Shown here: in pieces, positions 19,504 to 32,842 of the stretch
Position numbering within the stretch: position 1 is the stretch's first letter
Layout: the number at the start of each line of letters is the position of its first letter
Origin: DASWIP01 sp036397635
GTDB lineage: Bacteria; Actinomycetota; AC-67
Assembly (NCBI GenBank): GCA_036397635.1
Contig: DASWIP010000062.1
Span: 1-64,000, forward strand
DNA length: 64,000 nt
Direction: 5' to 3'
Translations under genes and position numbers: made by a program
Notes under the pieces: generated by a model
What the model was told of the DNA's origin: nothing
Database searches by the model: none
What the model saw: only the letters and a program-made list of their open reading frames with translations

Positions 19504-21612
19504 TCAGTGTTCCATGTAGCGCAGCAGCAGCAGCGAATGCGCCACCAGGTTCACCCCCGGCTTGCGGACCATCCGGCTGCCCGGCTTGGCGGTGTTCAGT
19601 TCCTCGAGCCAGTGCCCGTCGGTCGGCATGACCGGAAGCGTGAAGAGCTTCGAGCGCGCGCCGCCGTTGAGCAGCAGCAGCAGCGTCTCCCCGTAGATCG
19701 GGCGGCCACGCTCGTCCACCTCATCGGTGGCCTGTCCGTGCAGCAGCATCGCGACGATGTGCGCGGTCTCGAACGCCCAGTCCTGGTCGGTCATCTCCAG
19801 GCCGTCGGGACGCAGCCAGGTCACATCCTTGGCGCCGGCGGCGACCGGCGAGCCGGCGAAGAAGCTGCGGCGCCGCAGGACCGGCTGCTCGCGGTGCAGC
19901 CGCGCCAGCTCGCGCACGAAGTCGAGAAGGTCGCGCTGCTCGGACGTGAGATCCCAGTGCACCCAGGTCACCTCGTCGTCCTGGCAGTAGGCGTTGCTGT
20001 TGCCGAGCTGCGTGCGACCGACCTCATCCCCGTGCGAGAGCATCGGGACGCCCTGCGAGAAGAACAGCGTCGCCAACAGGTTGCGCTTGATCCGCTCGCG
20101 GATCGCGAGGATCTTGGCCTCCTCGGTTGCGCCCTCGACGCCCCAGTTACGGCTGAAGTTCTCATCGTGGCCGTCCTCGTTGGCTTCGCCGTTGGCCTCG
20201 TTGTGCTTGCGCTCATACGAGACCAGGTCGTGCAGCGTGAAACCGTCGTGGGCCGTGACGAAGTTGATGCTCGCGTAGGTACGCCGGCCGCTTTCGGCAT
20301 ACAGGTCGCTCGAGCCGGACAGGCGGTAGGCGAGCTCGGCGACGACGCCGGGATCCCCGCGCCAGAACCGGCGCACGTTGTCCCGGTACTTGCCGTTCCA
20401 CTCGGCCCAGCCGACCGGGAAGTTGCCGACCTGGTAGCCGCCGGGCCCGACATCCCACGGCTCTGCGATCAGTTTGGCCTGTGAGATCACCGGGTCCTGC
20501 TGGATGATGTCGAAGAACGTGCCGAGCCGGTTGACCTCGTACAGCTCGCGCGCGAGCGCCGGCGCGAGGTCGAAGCGGAACCCGTCCACGTGCATCTCGG
20601 TGATCCAGTACCGCAACGAGTCCATGATCAACTGCATCGTGCGCGGGTGGAGCATGTTCAGCGAGTTCCCACACCCGGTGAAGTCCACGTAGATGCGGTG
20701 ATCCTCAGGTGAGAGGCGATAGTAGGAAGCGTTGTCGACCCCACGCAGCGAGAGCGTCGGGCCCAGGCGGTTCCCCTCACCGGTGTGGTTGTAGACGACG
20801 TCAAGGATCACCTCGATCCCGGCGCGATGGTAGGCCTTGACCATCGACTTGAACTCGTCCACCTGCTGGCCGAGCCCGCCGGTCGCGTAGCGCACATCCG
20901 GCGCGAGGAACGCGATCGAGTTGTAGCCCCAGTAGTTGCGCAGGCCTCGGCGGACCACCGCGCGCTCCGAGACGAACTGGTGCACCGGCATCAGCTCCAG
21001 CGCGGTCACTCCGAGCGCCACCAGATGATCGATGATCGGATCCTGCGCCATCCCCAGATAAGTGCCCCGCAGCTCGTCTGGGATCTCGGGATGCAGCATG
21101 GTCATGCCGCGCAGGTGCGCCTCGTAGATGATCGTTCGGTTCCAGGGCACCTTCGGCGCTCGATCGTCGCCCCACTCGAACGCCGGGTTGATCACGACGC
21201 TCTTGGGCATCACCGGCGCGCTGTCGCGCTCGTCGAATGAGCCGTCGTGCTCCTCGTCGCCGATGCGGTAGCCGAACAGCGAGTCGTCCCACTCCACCGT
21301 GCGGCTGATCGCTTTCGCGTACGGGTCCAGCAGCAGCTTGTTCGGGTTGAAGCGGTGCCCGTTCCCGGGCTCGTAGGGTCCGTGCACGCGGTAGCCGTAC
21401 AGGTGTCCGGGGCGAGCGTCCGGCAGGTAACAGTGCCAGATCAGGTCGGTGCGCTCGCGCACGGGGACGCGCGCGGACTCCTTGGGATCGTCCGGGTGAT
21501 CGAACAGGCACAGCTCCACACCGGTGGCGTGCTCGGAGAAGATCGCGAAGTTGACCCCCTCGCCATCCCAGGTCGCGCCCAGCGGGTACGGGTTACCGGG
21601 CCAGACGCGCAC
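19504..21612 (-). CDS. glgX: Glycogen debranching enzyme
   Basis: 702-residue GH13 isoamylase-type debranching enzyme (GlgX/TreX). An N-terminal CBM48-like domain opens with PLGATWDGEGVNFAIFSEHA (11-30). The catalytic barrel has DVVYNHTGEG, the nucleophile in GFRFDLAPALAR, the acid in LIAEPWDVGPGGYQVG, and FVTAHDGFTLHDLVSY. It cleaves alpha-1,6 branches, releasing short maltodextrins for phosphorylase or MalQ. It is the last gene of the six-gene glucan operon, 33 bp downstream of glgB. All catalytic residues look intact. Confidence 0.95.
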   Translation of the reverse strand: MRVWPGNPYPLGATWDGEGVNFAIFSEHATGVELCLFDHPDDPKESARVPVRERTDLIWHCYLPDARPGHLYGYRVHGPYEPGNGHRFNPNKLLLDPYAKAISRTVEWDDSLFGYRIGDEEHDGSFDERDSAPVMPKSVVINPAFEWGDDRAPKVPWNRTIIYEAHLRGMTMLHPEIPDELRGTYLGMAQDPIIDHLVALGVTALELMPVHQFVSERAVVRRGLRNYWGYNSIAFLAPDVRYATGGLGQQVDEFKSMVKAYHRAGIEVILDVVYNHTGEGNRLGPTLSLRGVDNASYYRLSPEDHRIYVDFTGCGNSLNMLHPRTMQLIMDSLRYWITEMHVDGFRFDLAPALARELYEVNRLGTFFDIIQQDPVISQAKLIAEPWDVGPGGYQVGNFPVGWAEWNGKYRDNVRRFWRGDPGVVAELAYRLSGSSDLYAESGRRTYASINFVTAHDGFTLHDLVSYERKHNEANGEANEDGHDENFSRNWGVEGATEEAKILAIRERIKRNLLATLFFSQGVPMLSHGDEVGRTQLGNSNAYCQDDEVTWVHWDLTSEQRDLLDFVRELARLHREQPVLRRRSFFAGSPVAAGAKDVTWLRPDGLEMTDQDWAFETAHIVAMLLHGQATDEVDERGRPIYGETLLLLLNGGARSKLFTLPVMPTDGHWLEELNTAKPGSRMVRKPGVNLVAHSLLLLRYMEH

Positions 21613-21644
21613 TCATCCACCTCCGCCGGCACGAGCGCGCTCGG

Positions 21645-23582
21645 TCACGAGGGACTCCCGGGCTTCAGGTAGACGACGCCCAGCGGCGGAAGCGTGAGCG
21701 TCAGCGCGCGCGGCCGCCCGTGGATCGACACCGGGACCGTCTCCACGCCCCCGTAGTTCCCCTGCCCGCTGCCGCCGTACTCCTTCGCGTCGGTGTTGAG
21801 GATCTCACGCCAGAACCCTTCGACGGGCACCCCGATCAGATAGTTGTGCCGCGGCACCGGCGTGAGGTTGCAGACCACCAGGATCGTGTCCCCGTCGCGT
21901 TCCCCGCGGCGCAGGAAACTGATCACCGAGTTCGCCGTGTCGCTCGCGTCCACCCACTCGAACCCGCCCGGGTCGGCGTCCAGCAGGTGCAGGGCGGGCT
22001 CACTGCGGTAGAGGCGGTTCAGGTCACCGATCAGGGCCAGCACGCCCGCGTGATGCTCGTACCGAAGGACGTGCCAGTCGATGGAACCATCATGCGCCCA
22101 CTCGCCGACCTGACCGATCTCGCAGCCCATGAACAGCAGCTTCTTGCCCGGCGTCGCCCACTGGTAGGCGTAGAGCGTTCGCAGGTTCGCGTAGCGCTGC
22201 CACTCGTCGCCGGGCATCTTGCCCACCAGCGAGCCCTTGCCGTGCACGACCTCGTCGTGCGACAGGGGCAGGACGTAGTTCTCGCTGAACGCATAGATCG
22301 CGCGAAAGGTGATGTCGTTGTGGTGATACCGCCGGTGGATCGGGTCCTCGGAGAAGTATTTCAGCGTGTCGTGCATCCAGCCCATGTCCCACTTGTAGCC
22401 GAACCCGAGCCCGCCGACATAGGTCGGCTTGGAGACCATCGGCCATGCGGTGGACTCCTCGGCATAGGTCTGCACGTCCGGGTGTTCGCGGAAGACATCC
22501 TCGTTGAATCGGCGCAGGAAGCCGACCGCCTCCAGGTTCTCGCGTCCGCCGTACTCGTTGGGGATCCACTCGCCTTGCTTGCGCGAATAGTCCAGGTACA
22601 GCATCGACGCGACCGCGTCCACGCGCAGGCCGTCGATGTGGTAGCGATCGAGCCAATGCATCGCCGATGACATCAGGAACGAGCGCACCTCGTTGCGTCC
22701 GTAGTTGAAGATGTAGGAGTTCCAATCGGGGTGATACCCCTGACGCATGTCGGCGTGCTCGAACAGGTGTGTGCCATCGAAGAAGGCGAGCCCGTGCTCA
22801 TCGGCGGGGAAGTGCGAGGGTACCCAGTCGAGGATCACGCCGTAGCCGGCTTGGTGCAGCCGGTCGATCAGATACATCAGATCCTGCGGAGAGCCGTAGC
22901 GGCTCGTCGGCGCGAAATAGCCGGTGGTCTGGTAGCCCCACGATCCGTAGAAGGGATGCTCGGTCAGCGGCAGGAACTCGACGTGGGTGAAGCCGGTGCG
23001 ATCCAGGTGCTCGATCAGACGCTCGGCCGCCTCACGGTAGGTGAGCGAGCGGTTGTCCTGCTCGGGCACGCGCATCCACGAGCCCAGGTGCATCTCGTAG
23101 ACCGACACGGGCGCCTGCAGCGTCTGCCTGCCGCCGCGCGCGCGCATCCACGCCTCGTCGCCCCAGGTGTAGTCCAGGTCCCACACGATCGAGCCCGTGC
23201 GCGGCGGCACCTCGGCGTACAGCGCGAACGGGTCGGCCTTGTCGACACGGTAGCCGCGATGATGCGAGCCGACGTGGAACTTGTAGTTCGAGCCGCGCTC
23301 GACGCCGTGGATGAAACCTTCCCAGATGCCCGAGCCGCCGCGCGCGCGCAGGTCGTGCCGTCCCTTGGCCCAGTCGTTGAACCCGCCGATGACCGAGACG
23401 TGGTTCGCGTTGGGTGCCCACACGGCGAAGAACGTGCCGTCCTGATCGGGGAGAGGGTGCGCGCCGAGCTTGTCGGCCAGGCGGTGATGCGTCCCCTCGT
23501 TGAACAGGTAGATGTCGCGATCGGTCAGCAGGCTGATGTCGGTCCGAACCGAGGTTTCGGCGTGCGCGGCCCGGCGCGTCAT
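21645..23582 (-). CDS. glgB: 1,4-alpha-glucan branching enzyme
   Basis: 645-residue GH13 branching enzyme. The CBM48 module (about 35-130) contains GTFFAVWAPNANHVSVIGGFN. Barrel motifs include DWVPSHFPADEHGL, the nucleophile in GLRVDAVASMLYLDYSR, the acid in EESTAWP and the branching-enzyme patch GFGYKWDMGWMHDTLKYF, followed by LPLSHDEVVHGKGSL. It transfers alpha-1,4 chains to create alpha-1,6 branches, finishing the glucan made by GlgE. Its ATG overlaps the malQ stop by 4 nt. Confidence 0.95.
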   Translation of the reverse strand: MTRRAAHAETSVRTDISLLTDRDIYLFNEGTHHRLADKLGAHPLPDQDGTFFAVWAPNANHVSVIGGFNDWAKGRHDLRARGGSGIWEGFIHGVERGSNYKFHVGSHHRGYRVDKADPFALYAEVPPRTGSIVWDLDYTWGDEAWMRARGGRQTLQAPVSVYEMHLGSWMRVPEQDNRSLTYREAAERLIEHLDRTGFTHVEFLPLTEHPFYGSWGYQTTGYFAPTSRYGSPQDLMYLIDRLHQAGYGVILDWVPSHFPADEHGLAFFDGTHLFEHADMRQGYHPDWNSYIFNYGRNEVRSFLMSSAMHWLDRYHIDGLRVDAVASMLYLDYSRKQGEWIPNEYGGRENLEAVGFLRRFNEDVFREHPDVQTYAEESTAWPMVSKPTYVGGLGFGYKWDMGWMHDTLKYFSEDPIHRRYHHNDITFRAIYAFSENYVLPLSHDEVVHGKGSLVGKMPGDEWQRYANLRTLYAYQWATPGKKLLFMGCEIGQVGEWAHDGSIDWHVLRYEHHAGVLALIGDLNRLYRSEPALHLLDADPGGFEWVDASDTANSVISFLRRGERDGDTILVVCNLTPVPRHNYLIGVPVEGFWREILNTDAKEYGGSGQGNYGGVETVPVSIHGRPRALTLTLPPLGVVYLKPGSPS

Positions 23583-25609
23583 GGATGGCTCCTTCCGCGT
23601 CGGCGTGAGATCCTTCCGAGTCTATCCACCACCTCGAGGGTACCCGCAAGCCCCTCGAGCGGAACGCGCGCCTTGCGCCGCCAGTTCGGGTGCTGGGTGG
23701 TCGTGCCGGGCCGGTTCTGCGGCTCGACCTCGCCCCACAGGTCCTCCAGCGACGCGATCACCACCTCAGCCCGGCTCGCTGCCAGATGCTCGAGCAGCGC
23801 GCCCAGCACGTCCTCGTCGTCGGCGGCGAGCAGCCCCCGCGCGCGCAGGAACGCGCGCAGCCGGTCGCGGCGCTGAGCGCGGGTGGCGCGTTCGCGCGAG
23901 GCGCCCTCGTCGTCCAACAGCCCCGCGGTCAGGCGCTCGGCGATGTCGTGCTCGCCCCACCAGGATGCGAACGGCGGCATGTCGTGCGTGTTCAGCGCGG
24001 CGAGTGAGCGGGCCGGCGGCGCGTTGAGCGGCCGGCGCTCGTCGTCGCGGAACTCCTCCTGCACGATGGAGGAGCGCAGGATCCCGTGCCGCGCCATCGC
24101 CTCGCGCACCGCGCGCGGCACCGTGCCGAGGTCCTCACCGATCACACGCGCCTTCGCGGTGTGGGACTCGAGCGAGAGGATCGCATACCACTCCTCGGGG
24201 TTCGGCCAGCGCACGAATGCCCCGTCGGCGGCCTCGAATCCGTCGGGGACCCAGAACAGCCGGTGCAGCCCGATCACGTGGTCGACGCGCAGCAGCGTCG
24301 CGTAGCGCAGCAGCGTGCGCAAGCACGCGATCGGGTACGCGTAACCCGTCCCGCGCACGCGGTCGGGGATCATCGGCGGGAACCGCCAGTTCTGGCCCTT
24401 GGTGAAGAACGCATCCGGCGGGGCGCCGCCCGACACGCCGGACGCGAACAGGTCGCGGTGCGCCCAGACGTCGTAGCCGGACGGATGCACGCCCAGCGGC
24501 AGGTCCAGGTACAGGCCGGCGCCGCGCTCCGCGGCGGTGCGGCCGAGCTGCTCGAGCTGCGTGTGCGTGAAGAACTGCGCGGCGGCGTGGTAGGCGCGCG
24601 CGCCGGGGTCCCCGTCGGGCATCTTCTGGGGCCACGCCGTCCACGGCCCGTGCGCCTCGGTCGCGGCACGGAACGCCGCGTACCGCTCGACGTCTGGATG
24701 CTCGCGCACGAACGCCCCGAACTCGTCGCGCCTTTCCCCCTCGAGCAGCGCGCGCCCGCACGCCTCCAGCACACGCCGTCGCACGGCCATGCCGCGCGCG
24801 TAGTCCACCTGCTCGTCTTCGCGCAGGGTCTCGATCTCGGGCCGGGCGTCCGCGAGCAGCGCGCGCACCTCCTCGCTCGCGCGCACCTCCGGCAGCGCTT
24901 CGACGTCGATGAAGAACTCGCTCCACCACAGCCTGCTCGCCGGCGAGTAGGGGCTCGGATCGAACGGCTCGTCCAGGAACGCGGCGAGGATCGGCAGCGT
25001 CGCCACGATCGAGCCACCACGATCGGAGACCAGGCGCAGCAGATGCTCGAGATCGGTCAGGTTGCCGGCGCCCCAATTCCGCGACGACCGCAGCGCGTAC
25101 AACGGCAGGAACACGCCCCACTCGCGCGCGTCACCCGCGTCATGGGCGAGCAGCGGCGCGGCGATCACCGTGGCCTCCCCGGCGTGGTTGCCCACGGCCA
25201 CCCGCAGCCGGTGGTACCCGGGCGCGAGGTCCGACGGCAGGGGGACCGCGACGTCGGCCGCATCGACCCGCGCGCGCCAGGACGGCCCACCTTCGACCTC
25301 GAGCGTGACCTCCTCGACGCCGGCGGGCGCGCGCACCGTGATCGAACCGCCCTCGCCCAGCCAGCAGACCGCGACCGGATCGCAGATCGCGCGCGTCCGC
25401 TCTTCGCGCGCGGCCCGCAGCGCCTGCGGCGCGTCGGATGGTTCGCTCAGGGGCACGCCGAGCGCGCGCAGCACCGCGATGACCGCCTCGTCCGAGGCGC
25501 GTCGTTGTTGTTTCAGCCCGTCGGTGTAGACGGCTTGGATGCCGTGGAGGCGCGCGAGGGCGCGCAGCGCGCGCTGGAGTCGCTCATCGGCCATGCTCTG
25601 GGGCTCCAT
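23579..25609 (-). CDS. malQ: 4-alpha-glucanotransferase (amylomaltase)
   Basis: 676-residue GH77 enzyme that moves maltodextrin segments between chains. Marks are the insertion-bearing N-terminus (about 1-160), FDPSPYSPASRLWWSEFFID (about 217-236), the nucleophile in LLRVDHVIGLHRLFW and the acid in VIGEDLGTVPRAV. The start is uncertain: ATG 25609 (MEPQSM) or an in-frame ATG at 25594; neither has a strong ribosome site. It lies between treS-maltokinase and glgB in the glucan operon. Confidence 0.95.
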   Translation of the reverse strand: MEPQSMADERLQRALRALARLHGIQAVYTDGLKQQRRASDEAVIAVLRALGVPLSEPSDAPQALRAAREERTRAICDPVAVCWLGEGGSITVRAPAGVEEVTLEVEGGPSWRARVDAADVAVPLPSDLAPGYHRLRVAVGNHAGEATVIAAPLLAHDAGDAREWGVFLPLYALRSSRNWGAGNLTDLEHLLRLVSDRGGSIVATLPILAAFLDEPFDPSPYSPASRLWWSEFFIDVEALPEVRASEEVRALLADARPEIETLREDEQVDYARGMAVRRRVLEACGRALLEGERRDEFGAFVREHPDVERYAAFRAATEAHGPWTAWPQKMPDGDPGARAYHAAAQFFTHTQLEQLGRTAAERGAGLYLDLPLGVHPSGYDVWAHRDLFASGVSGGAPPDAFFTKGQNWRFPPMIPDRVRGTGYAYPIACLRTLLRYATLLRVDHVIGLHRLFWVPDGFEAADGAFVRWPNPEEWYAILSLESHTAKARVIGEDLGTVPRAVREAMARHGILRSSIVQEEFRDDERRPLNAPPARSLAALNTHDMPPFASWWGEHDIAERLTAGLLDDEGASRERATRAQRRDRLRAFLRARGLLAADDEDVLGALLEHLAASRAEVVIASLEDLWGEVEPQNRPGTTTQHPNWRRKARVPLEGLAGTLEVVDRLGRISRRRGRSHP

Positions 25610-25675
25610 GCCGAACGTGTCTATCCGAGGCCATGCCGGACGTCGCCATCCTCCGCTCGGGCGCGCCGCGCCGCG

Positions 25676-29052
<3,377 letters not shown>

Positions 29053-29056
<4 letters not shown>

Positions 29057-31158
29057 AGGAAGTATTCGAAGTCCTGCTCGGTGCGCTCGCGGTGGCGCAC
29101 GTGGAGGATGTGTGCCGGCACGACCTGCGGGTTCAGCTCGACGTAGTTGTGCGGGCCGTGCCAGGTGTAGTGCGCGTCGGTGATCAGGTCGTGCACCTGG
29201 AACGGCTTGCCGGGCTCGACGCCGAGCGCGCCCAGGTCCAGCGCCGTCCATCCGGCTTGCGGAGCGTGGTGATCCAGGTTCACCACGCACAGGATCACAT
29301 CGGTCCCATCCGGCGACGATTTCGAATACGCGAGCAGCGCGTCGTTGTCGGTGCCGTGGAAGCGGAGGGTGTGGTCGCGCTGTAGTGCGGGATGCTCGCG
29401 GCGGATCCGGTTGACCCGGGCGATCAGCGCGCGCAGGCTCTCCGCCCGGTCTAGGTCCCAATGGCGGAGCTGGTACTTCTCCGAATCGAGGTACTCCTCG
29501 GTGCCGGCGCTAACCGGCTCGTGCTCCATCAGCTCGAATGCCGGCCCGTAGATGCCGTAGCTCGCGCCGAGCGTCGCGGCCAGCAGGAACCGTTCCATGA
29601 ACGCGCCTCGGCCGCCCTCCTGCAGCTCGTCGGTCAGGATGTCCGGCGTGTTCGGCCACAGGTTCGGCCGCATGAACTGGCCGAGCAGCGTGTGGTTCAA
29701 CGCGGCGAAGTACTCCTGCAGCTCCCAGCGATGTCGCCGCCAGGTGAAGTAGGTGTAGGACTGGCCGAAGCCGACTTTGGCGAGATGCTCCATCAGGCGC
29801 GGCCGCGTGAACGCCTCGGACAGGAAGATCACGTCCGGGTCGGTGGCCTTGATGTCGTTGATGCACCATTCCCAGAACGCGAACGGCTTGGTGTGCGGGT
29901 TGTCCACGCGGAAGATGCGCACGCCCCGGTCCATCCAGAACCGGAACACATCGCGCACCGCCTCCCACAGTTCGCGCCAGTTCGGCGTCTCGAAGTCGAT
30001 CGGGTAGATGTCCTGGTACTTCTTCGGCGGGTTCTCGGCGTAGGCGATCGTGCCGTCGGCGCGATGGCGGAACCATTCTGGATGCTCTGCGACCCAGGGA
30101 TGATCCGGCGTGCACTGGAGCGCCACGTCCAGCGCCAGATCCAGACCGTGCTGGCGCGTGGCTGCGACCAGACGGTCGAAGTCATCGAACGTGCCGAGGT
30201 CGGGGTGGATCGCAGTGTGCCCACCTTCGGGCGCGCCGATCGCCCAGGGGCTACCGACGTCCTCCGGGTTGGATGTCTCGGTATTGTTCGGGCCCTTGCG
30301 GAACTGCCGGCCGATCGGGTGGATCGGCGCCAGGTACAGCACGTCGAAGCCCATCTCGGCGACGTAGGGTAAGCGCGCGATCACGTCATCGAACGTGCCG
30401 TGCCGCCCCGGCTCGGCCGAGGTTGAGCGCGGGAACAGCTCGTACCAGGCGCCGTAGCGCGCGCGCTCGGGATCCACCACGATCTCCAGGTCGCGGCCGT
30501 ATGGCACCGCGAACGGTCGGTCGTCGTGGCGGCGCATCAGATCGGCGAGCTGCTCGTCCGCGACCGCGCGCACCGCGACACCGTCGGTCTGCGCCTCCAG
30601 CACCTCGCCCCACAGCCGCAACACGTCGGCGTCCTCGCCGGTCGCTCGCTTGGAGGTGTCGATCACCAGCGCCGCCCCGTCGAGCAGGTCCACGTTGACA
30701 TCCTGGTGCGCCTCGAGCTTCTTCTCGAGCTTCTCGCGCCACGACGCGAACCGATCGATCCACGCGAGCAGCGTGTACCGATGCCGCCCCAACCCGCCGA
30801 CGCGGAACGTCCCCCGCCACCGGTCGTTGCCCAGCGATTCCATATGGATCTCGTCCCAAGCGGCGTCGTGCTCATGGCGATGCCGGATCACCACGGCGAG
30901 CATCTCGTGGCCGTCCGAGAAGACGTCGGCCTCGACCGCGACCTCTTCGCCCTCGACGCGCTTGATCGGGAAGCGGCCGCCGTCGACCTCGGGGTAGACG
31001 CCTTCGATCACGACGCGAGCGCGTCCCTCGGCCGGCATCGATCCGGCCTTGCCCGACGTCACACGGCGACCGCGGGTCGCCCGCGGCGGCGGCCGCTCAG
31101 GCGTCCGCTCCGCGTGGGGTCCCCGCGCGGCGCGTCCCGGCCCGTTGGCTCGTCCCAT
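29053..31158 (-). CDS. glgE: Maltosyltransferase using maltose-1-phosphate
   Basis: 701-residue GH13_3 enzyme that extends alpha-1,4-glucan by maltosyl units from maltose-1-phosphate. Marks: VVIEGVYPEVDGGRFPIKR at the domain start, YGAWYELFPRS, VLYLAPIHPIGRQFRKGPNN, the nucleophile in RIFRVDNPHTKPFAFWEW and the acid in FLSEAFTRPRL. The first 40 residues are Arg/Pro/Gly-rich and may not be translated: an in-frame ATG at 31038 (MPAEGRARV) lies right before the conserved domain. The stop overlaps the treS start. In Mycobacterium the same neighbours are found, so the pathway assignment is firm. Confidence 0.93.
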
Positions 31159-31212
31159 CAGCTTTGGTTATCCCCATCATAGGTCAGCGGATACATCTCC
31201 TGGTCTTAGACT

Positions 31213-31857
31213 TCAGCGAGCGAGCGCGCGCCGAGCGTCCCCGATCGTTATCGGCGCGTTCAGGGCCTCGCTGCAGACCCCAGCCAGGCGCGCCCCGGCC
31301 CCCTTCGATCCGGCGATCACGCGCACGCGCTCGGCGGGGATGGCGAGCTGCTCGATCACGACGGCGCGCGCGGCGGACGAGCGGACGACCACGCGCGCGG
31401 ATCCGGACGCGAGCCAGCGCTCGGTCTCCTCGATCAGGACGTCACCGCGTCCCCAGCGCCGGCGCCGGCGCGCGATCCGCCTCGGCTCGAGCAGCGCGAC
31501 CAGCGGCGTCTCGAACGATCGCCGCAACCCGACGGCCGCGGTCGCGACCGGCCAGCCCATGCCGACCAGCAGATCCGCCGGCTGCGCGAGCAGCGACGAG
31601 ATCCCGCGCTCGAACAGCACCATGCCGTCCTGCAGCGAGCGCGACACCTGATCCCAGTCCGGGATCATCGGCGGCGGGTCGGGCACGCGCTCGACGCGCA
31701 CGCCCTCGATCGTCTCGTCCAGCGGTTCACCCGCGCGCGCGCACGCGAGCAGCCTGACCTCATGCCCGTGCGACGCGAGGCCGCGCGCGGCGTTCAGCGC
31801 GCGCGCGGGCGCGCCGGGATCGGGACCGGCGTGACGGGCGAGCAGCAGCAGACGCAT
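31213..31857 (-). CDS. GT4-type glycosyltransferase N-terminal domain only (truncated)
   Basis: 214 residues from ATG 31857 (MRLLLLARHAGPDPGA). It matches the N-terminal Rossmann half of GT-B, family-4 glycosyltransferases: ARALNAARGLASHGHEVRLLA, then RVERVPDPPPMIP and DLLVGMGWPVATAA. The C-terminal nucleotide-sugar domain with the EX7E motif (another 180 or so residues) is absent, and only 54 bp separate its stop from glgE. In mycobacteria GlgM, a GT4 enzyme, makes maltose-1-phosphate for GlgE; this could be a decayed homologue, or a stand-alone domain. Catalysis is unlikely. It leads the operon, upstream of glgE. Confidence 0.6.
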   Translation of the reverse strand: MRLLLLARHAGPDPGAPARALNAARGLASHGHEVRLLACARAGEPLDETIEGVRVERVPDPPPMIPDWDQVSRSLQDGMVLFERGISSLLAQPADLLVGMGWPVATAAVGLRRSFETPLVALLEPRRIARRRRRWGRGDVLIEETERWLASGSARVVVRSSAARAVVIEQLAIPAERVRVIAGSKGAGARLAGVCSEALNAPITIGDARRALAR

Positions 31858-31984
31858 AGACACCCGATGCTGCCACGCCCGAGCAGCGATACGCCACTCC
31901 CCACGCGGCTGCCAGTAGATGGGTCGCCTGCAGATCCCGTACAAGAACCTCAAGGGCTCCCACTGACCACGGTTGAGTGGCGAT

Positions 31985-32842
31985 TCAGTGGTGGTGCTCG
32001 ACCGGGAGGTGCTGGTCGACGGGCGAGGCGCCGATCACCGCGCGCGGCCGGCGCGACAGCAGCGTGGCGATCACGAACGCGGCCGCGGCGACCAGCACGA
32101 TCGTGCCACCGGGTTGCAGGTCGCCCTGCGCGCGCGCGAGCGTCAGCCCAACCACGACCGACCCCACTCCGACCGCGGAGGCCCCGAGGATCGTCGCGCG
32201 GAACGATCGGGCGAGCACCTGGCTGGCGCCGACCGGCAGGACCATCAGCGCCGCGACCAGCAACACGCCGACGACGCGCATCGCGACCACGATCGTCAAC
32301 GCCACCAGTATCGCGAGCAGCGCGTTGAGGCGGTCCACCGGCAACCCGGCGACGCGCGCGGATTCCTCGTCGACCACGATCGCGAACAACGCCGGGCCGG
32401 TGACCGCGATCGCGACGACGATCACCACGCCGAGGCCGGCGATCAGCCAGACCTCCGAGGGCGCGACGGTGAACACAGAGCCGAACAGATAGCCGATGAA
32501 GGACGCGTCGAGCGAGCGGGCGAGTTGCGCGATCACCGCCGCGGCGGCGATGCCTGCGTAGAAGACCAGCGCGAGCGCGAGGTCGCCGGCGACACCGCGG
32601 CGCTGCATCATCTGGATGCCGAGCGCGGCAAGCACCGCGATCACCAGCGCGGTCCAGATCGGCCAGACGCCGGCGAGCAACCCCGCCGCTACGCCGGCAA
32701 GCGCCACGTGGCCGATCCCGTCGCCCATCAGCGACAGCCGCTTCTGCACCAGGAACGTGCCGATCATCGGCGCGACCGCACCCACGACGACGCCGGAGTA
32801 CAGCGCGAGCTGCATGTACCCGCGGTCGAAGGGCCAGGGCAT
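31985..32842 (-). CDS. znuB: Zinc/manganese-type ABC transporter permease (second system)
   Basis: 285-residue ABC-3 permease, polytopic, with family patches SLMGDGIGHVALAGVAAGLL (34-53) and RVVGVLLVAALMVLPVGASQVLA. The tail ends in VEHHH, a possible metal-binding terminus. It overlaps the ATPase gene at its 5' end and forms with it and the binding protein a second complete zinc-type importer, 28 kb from the first. Sequence identity to the first permease is modest, so this is not a recent duplication. Confidence 0.88.
   Translation of the reverse strand: MPWPFDRGYMQLALYSGVVVGAVAPMIGTFLVQKRLSLMGDGIGHVALAGVAAGLLAGVWPIWTALVIAVLAALGIQMMQRRGVAGDLALALVFYAGIAAAAVIAQLARSLDASFIGYLFGSVFTVAPSEVWLIAGLGVVIVVAIAVTGPALFAIVVDEESARVAGLPVDRLNALLAILVALTIVVAMRVVGVLLVAALMVLPVGASQVLARSFRATILGASAVGVGSVVVGLTLARAQGDLQPGGTIVLVAAAAFVIATLLSRRPRAVIGASPVDQHLPVEHHH

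Noticed and set aside
29057..29461. Upstream extension of the TreS fusion by 135 codons
   Set aside because: The sequence is antisense-frame Arg/Pro-rich code inside glgE; the GTG overlapping the glgE stop is the natural start.
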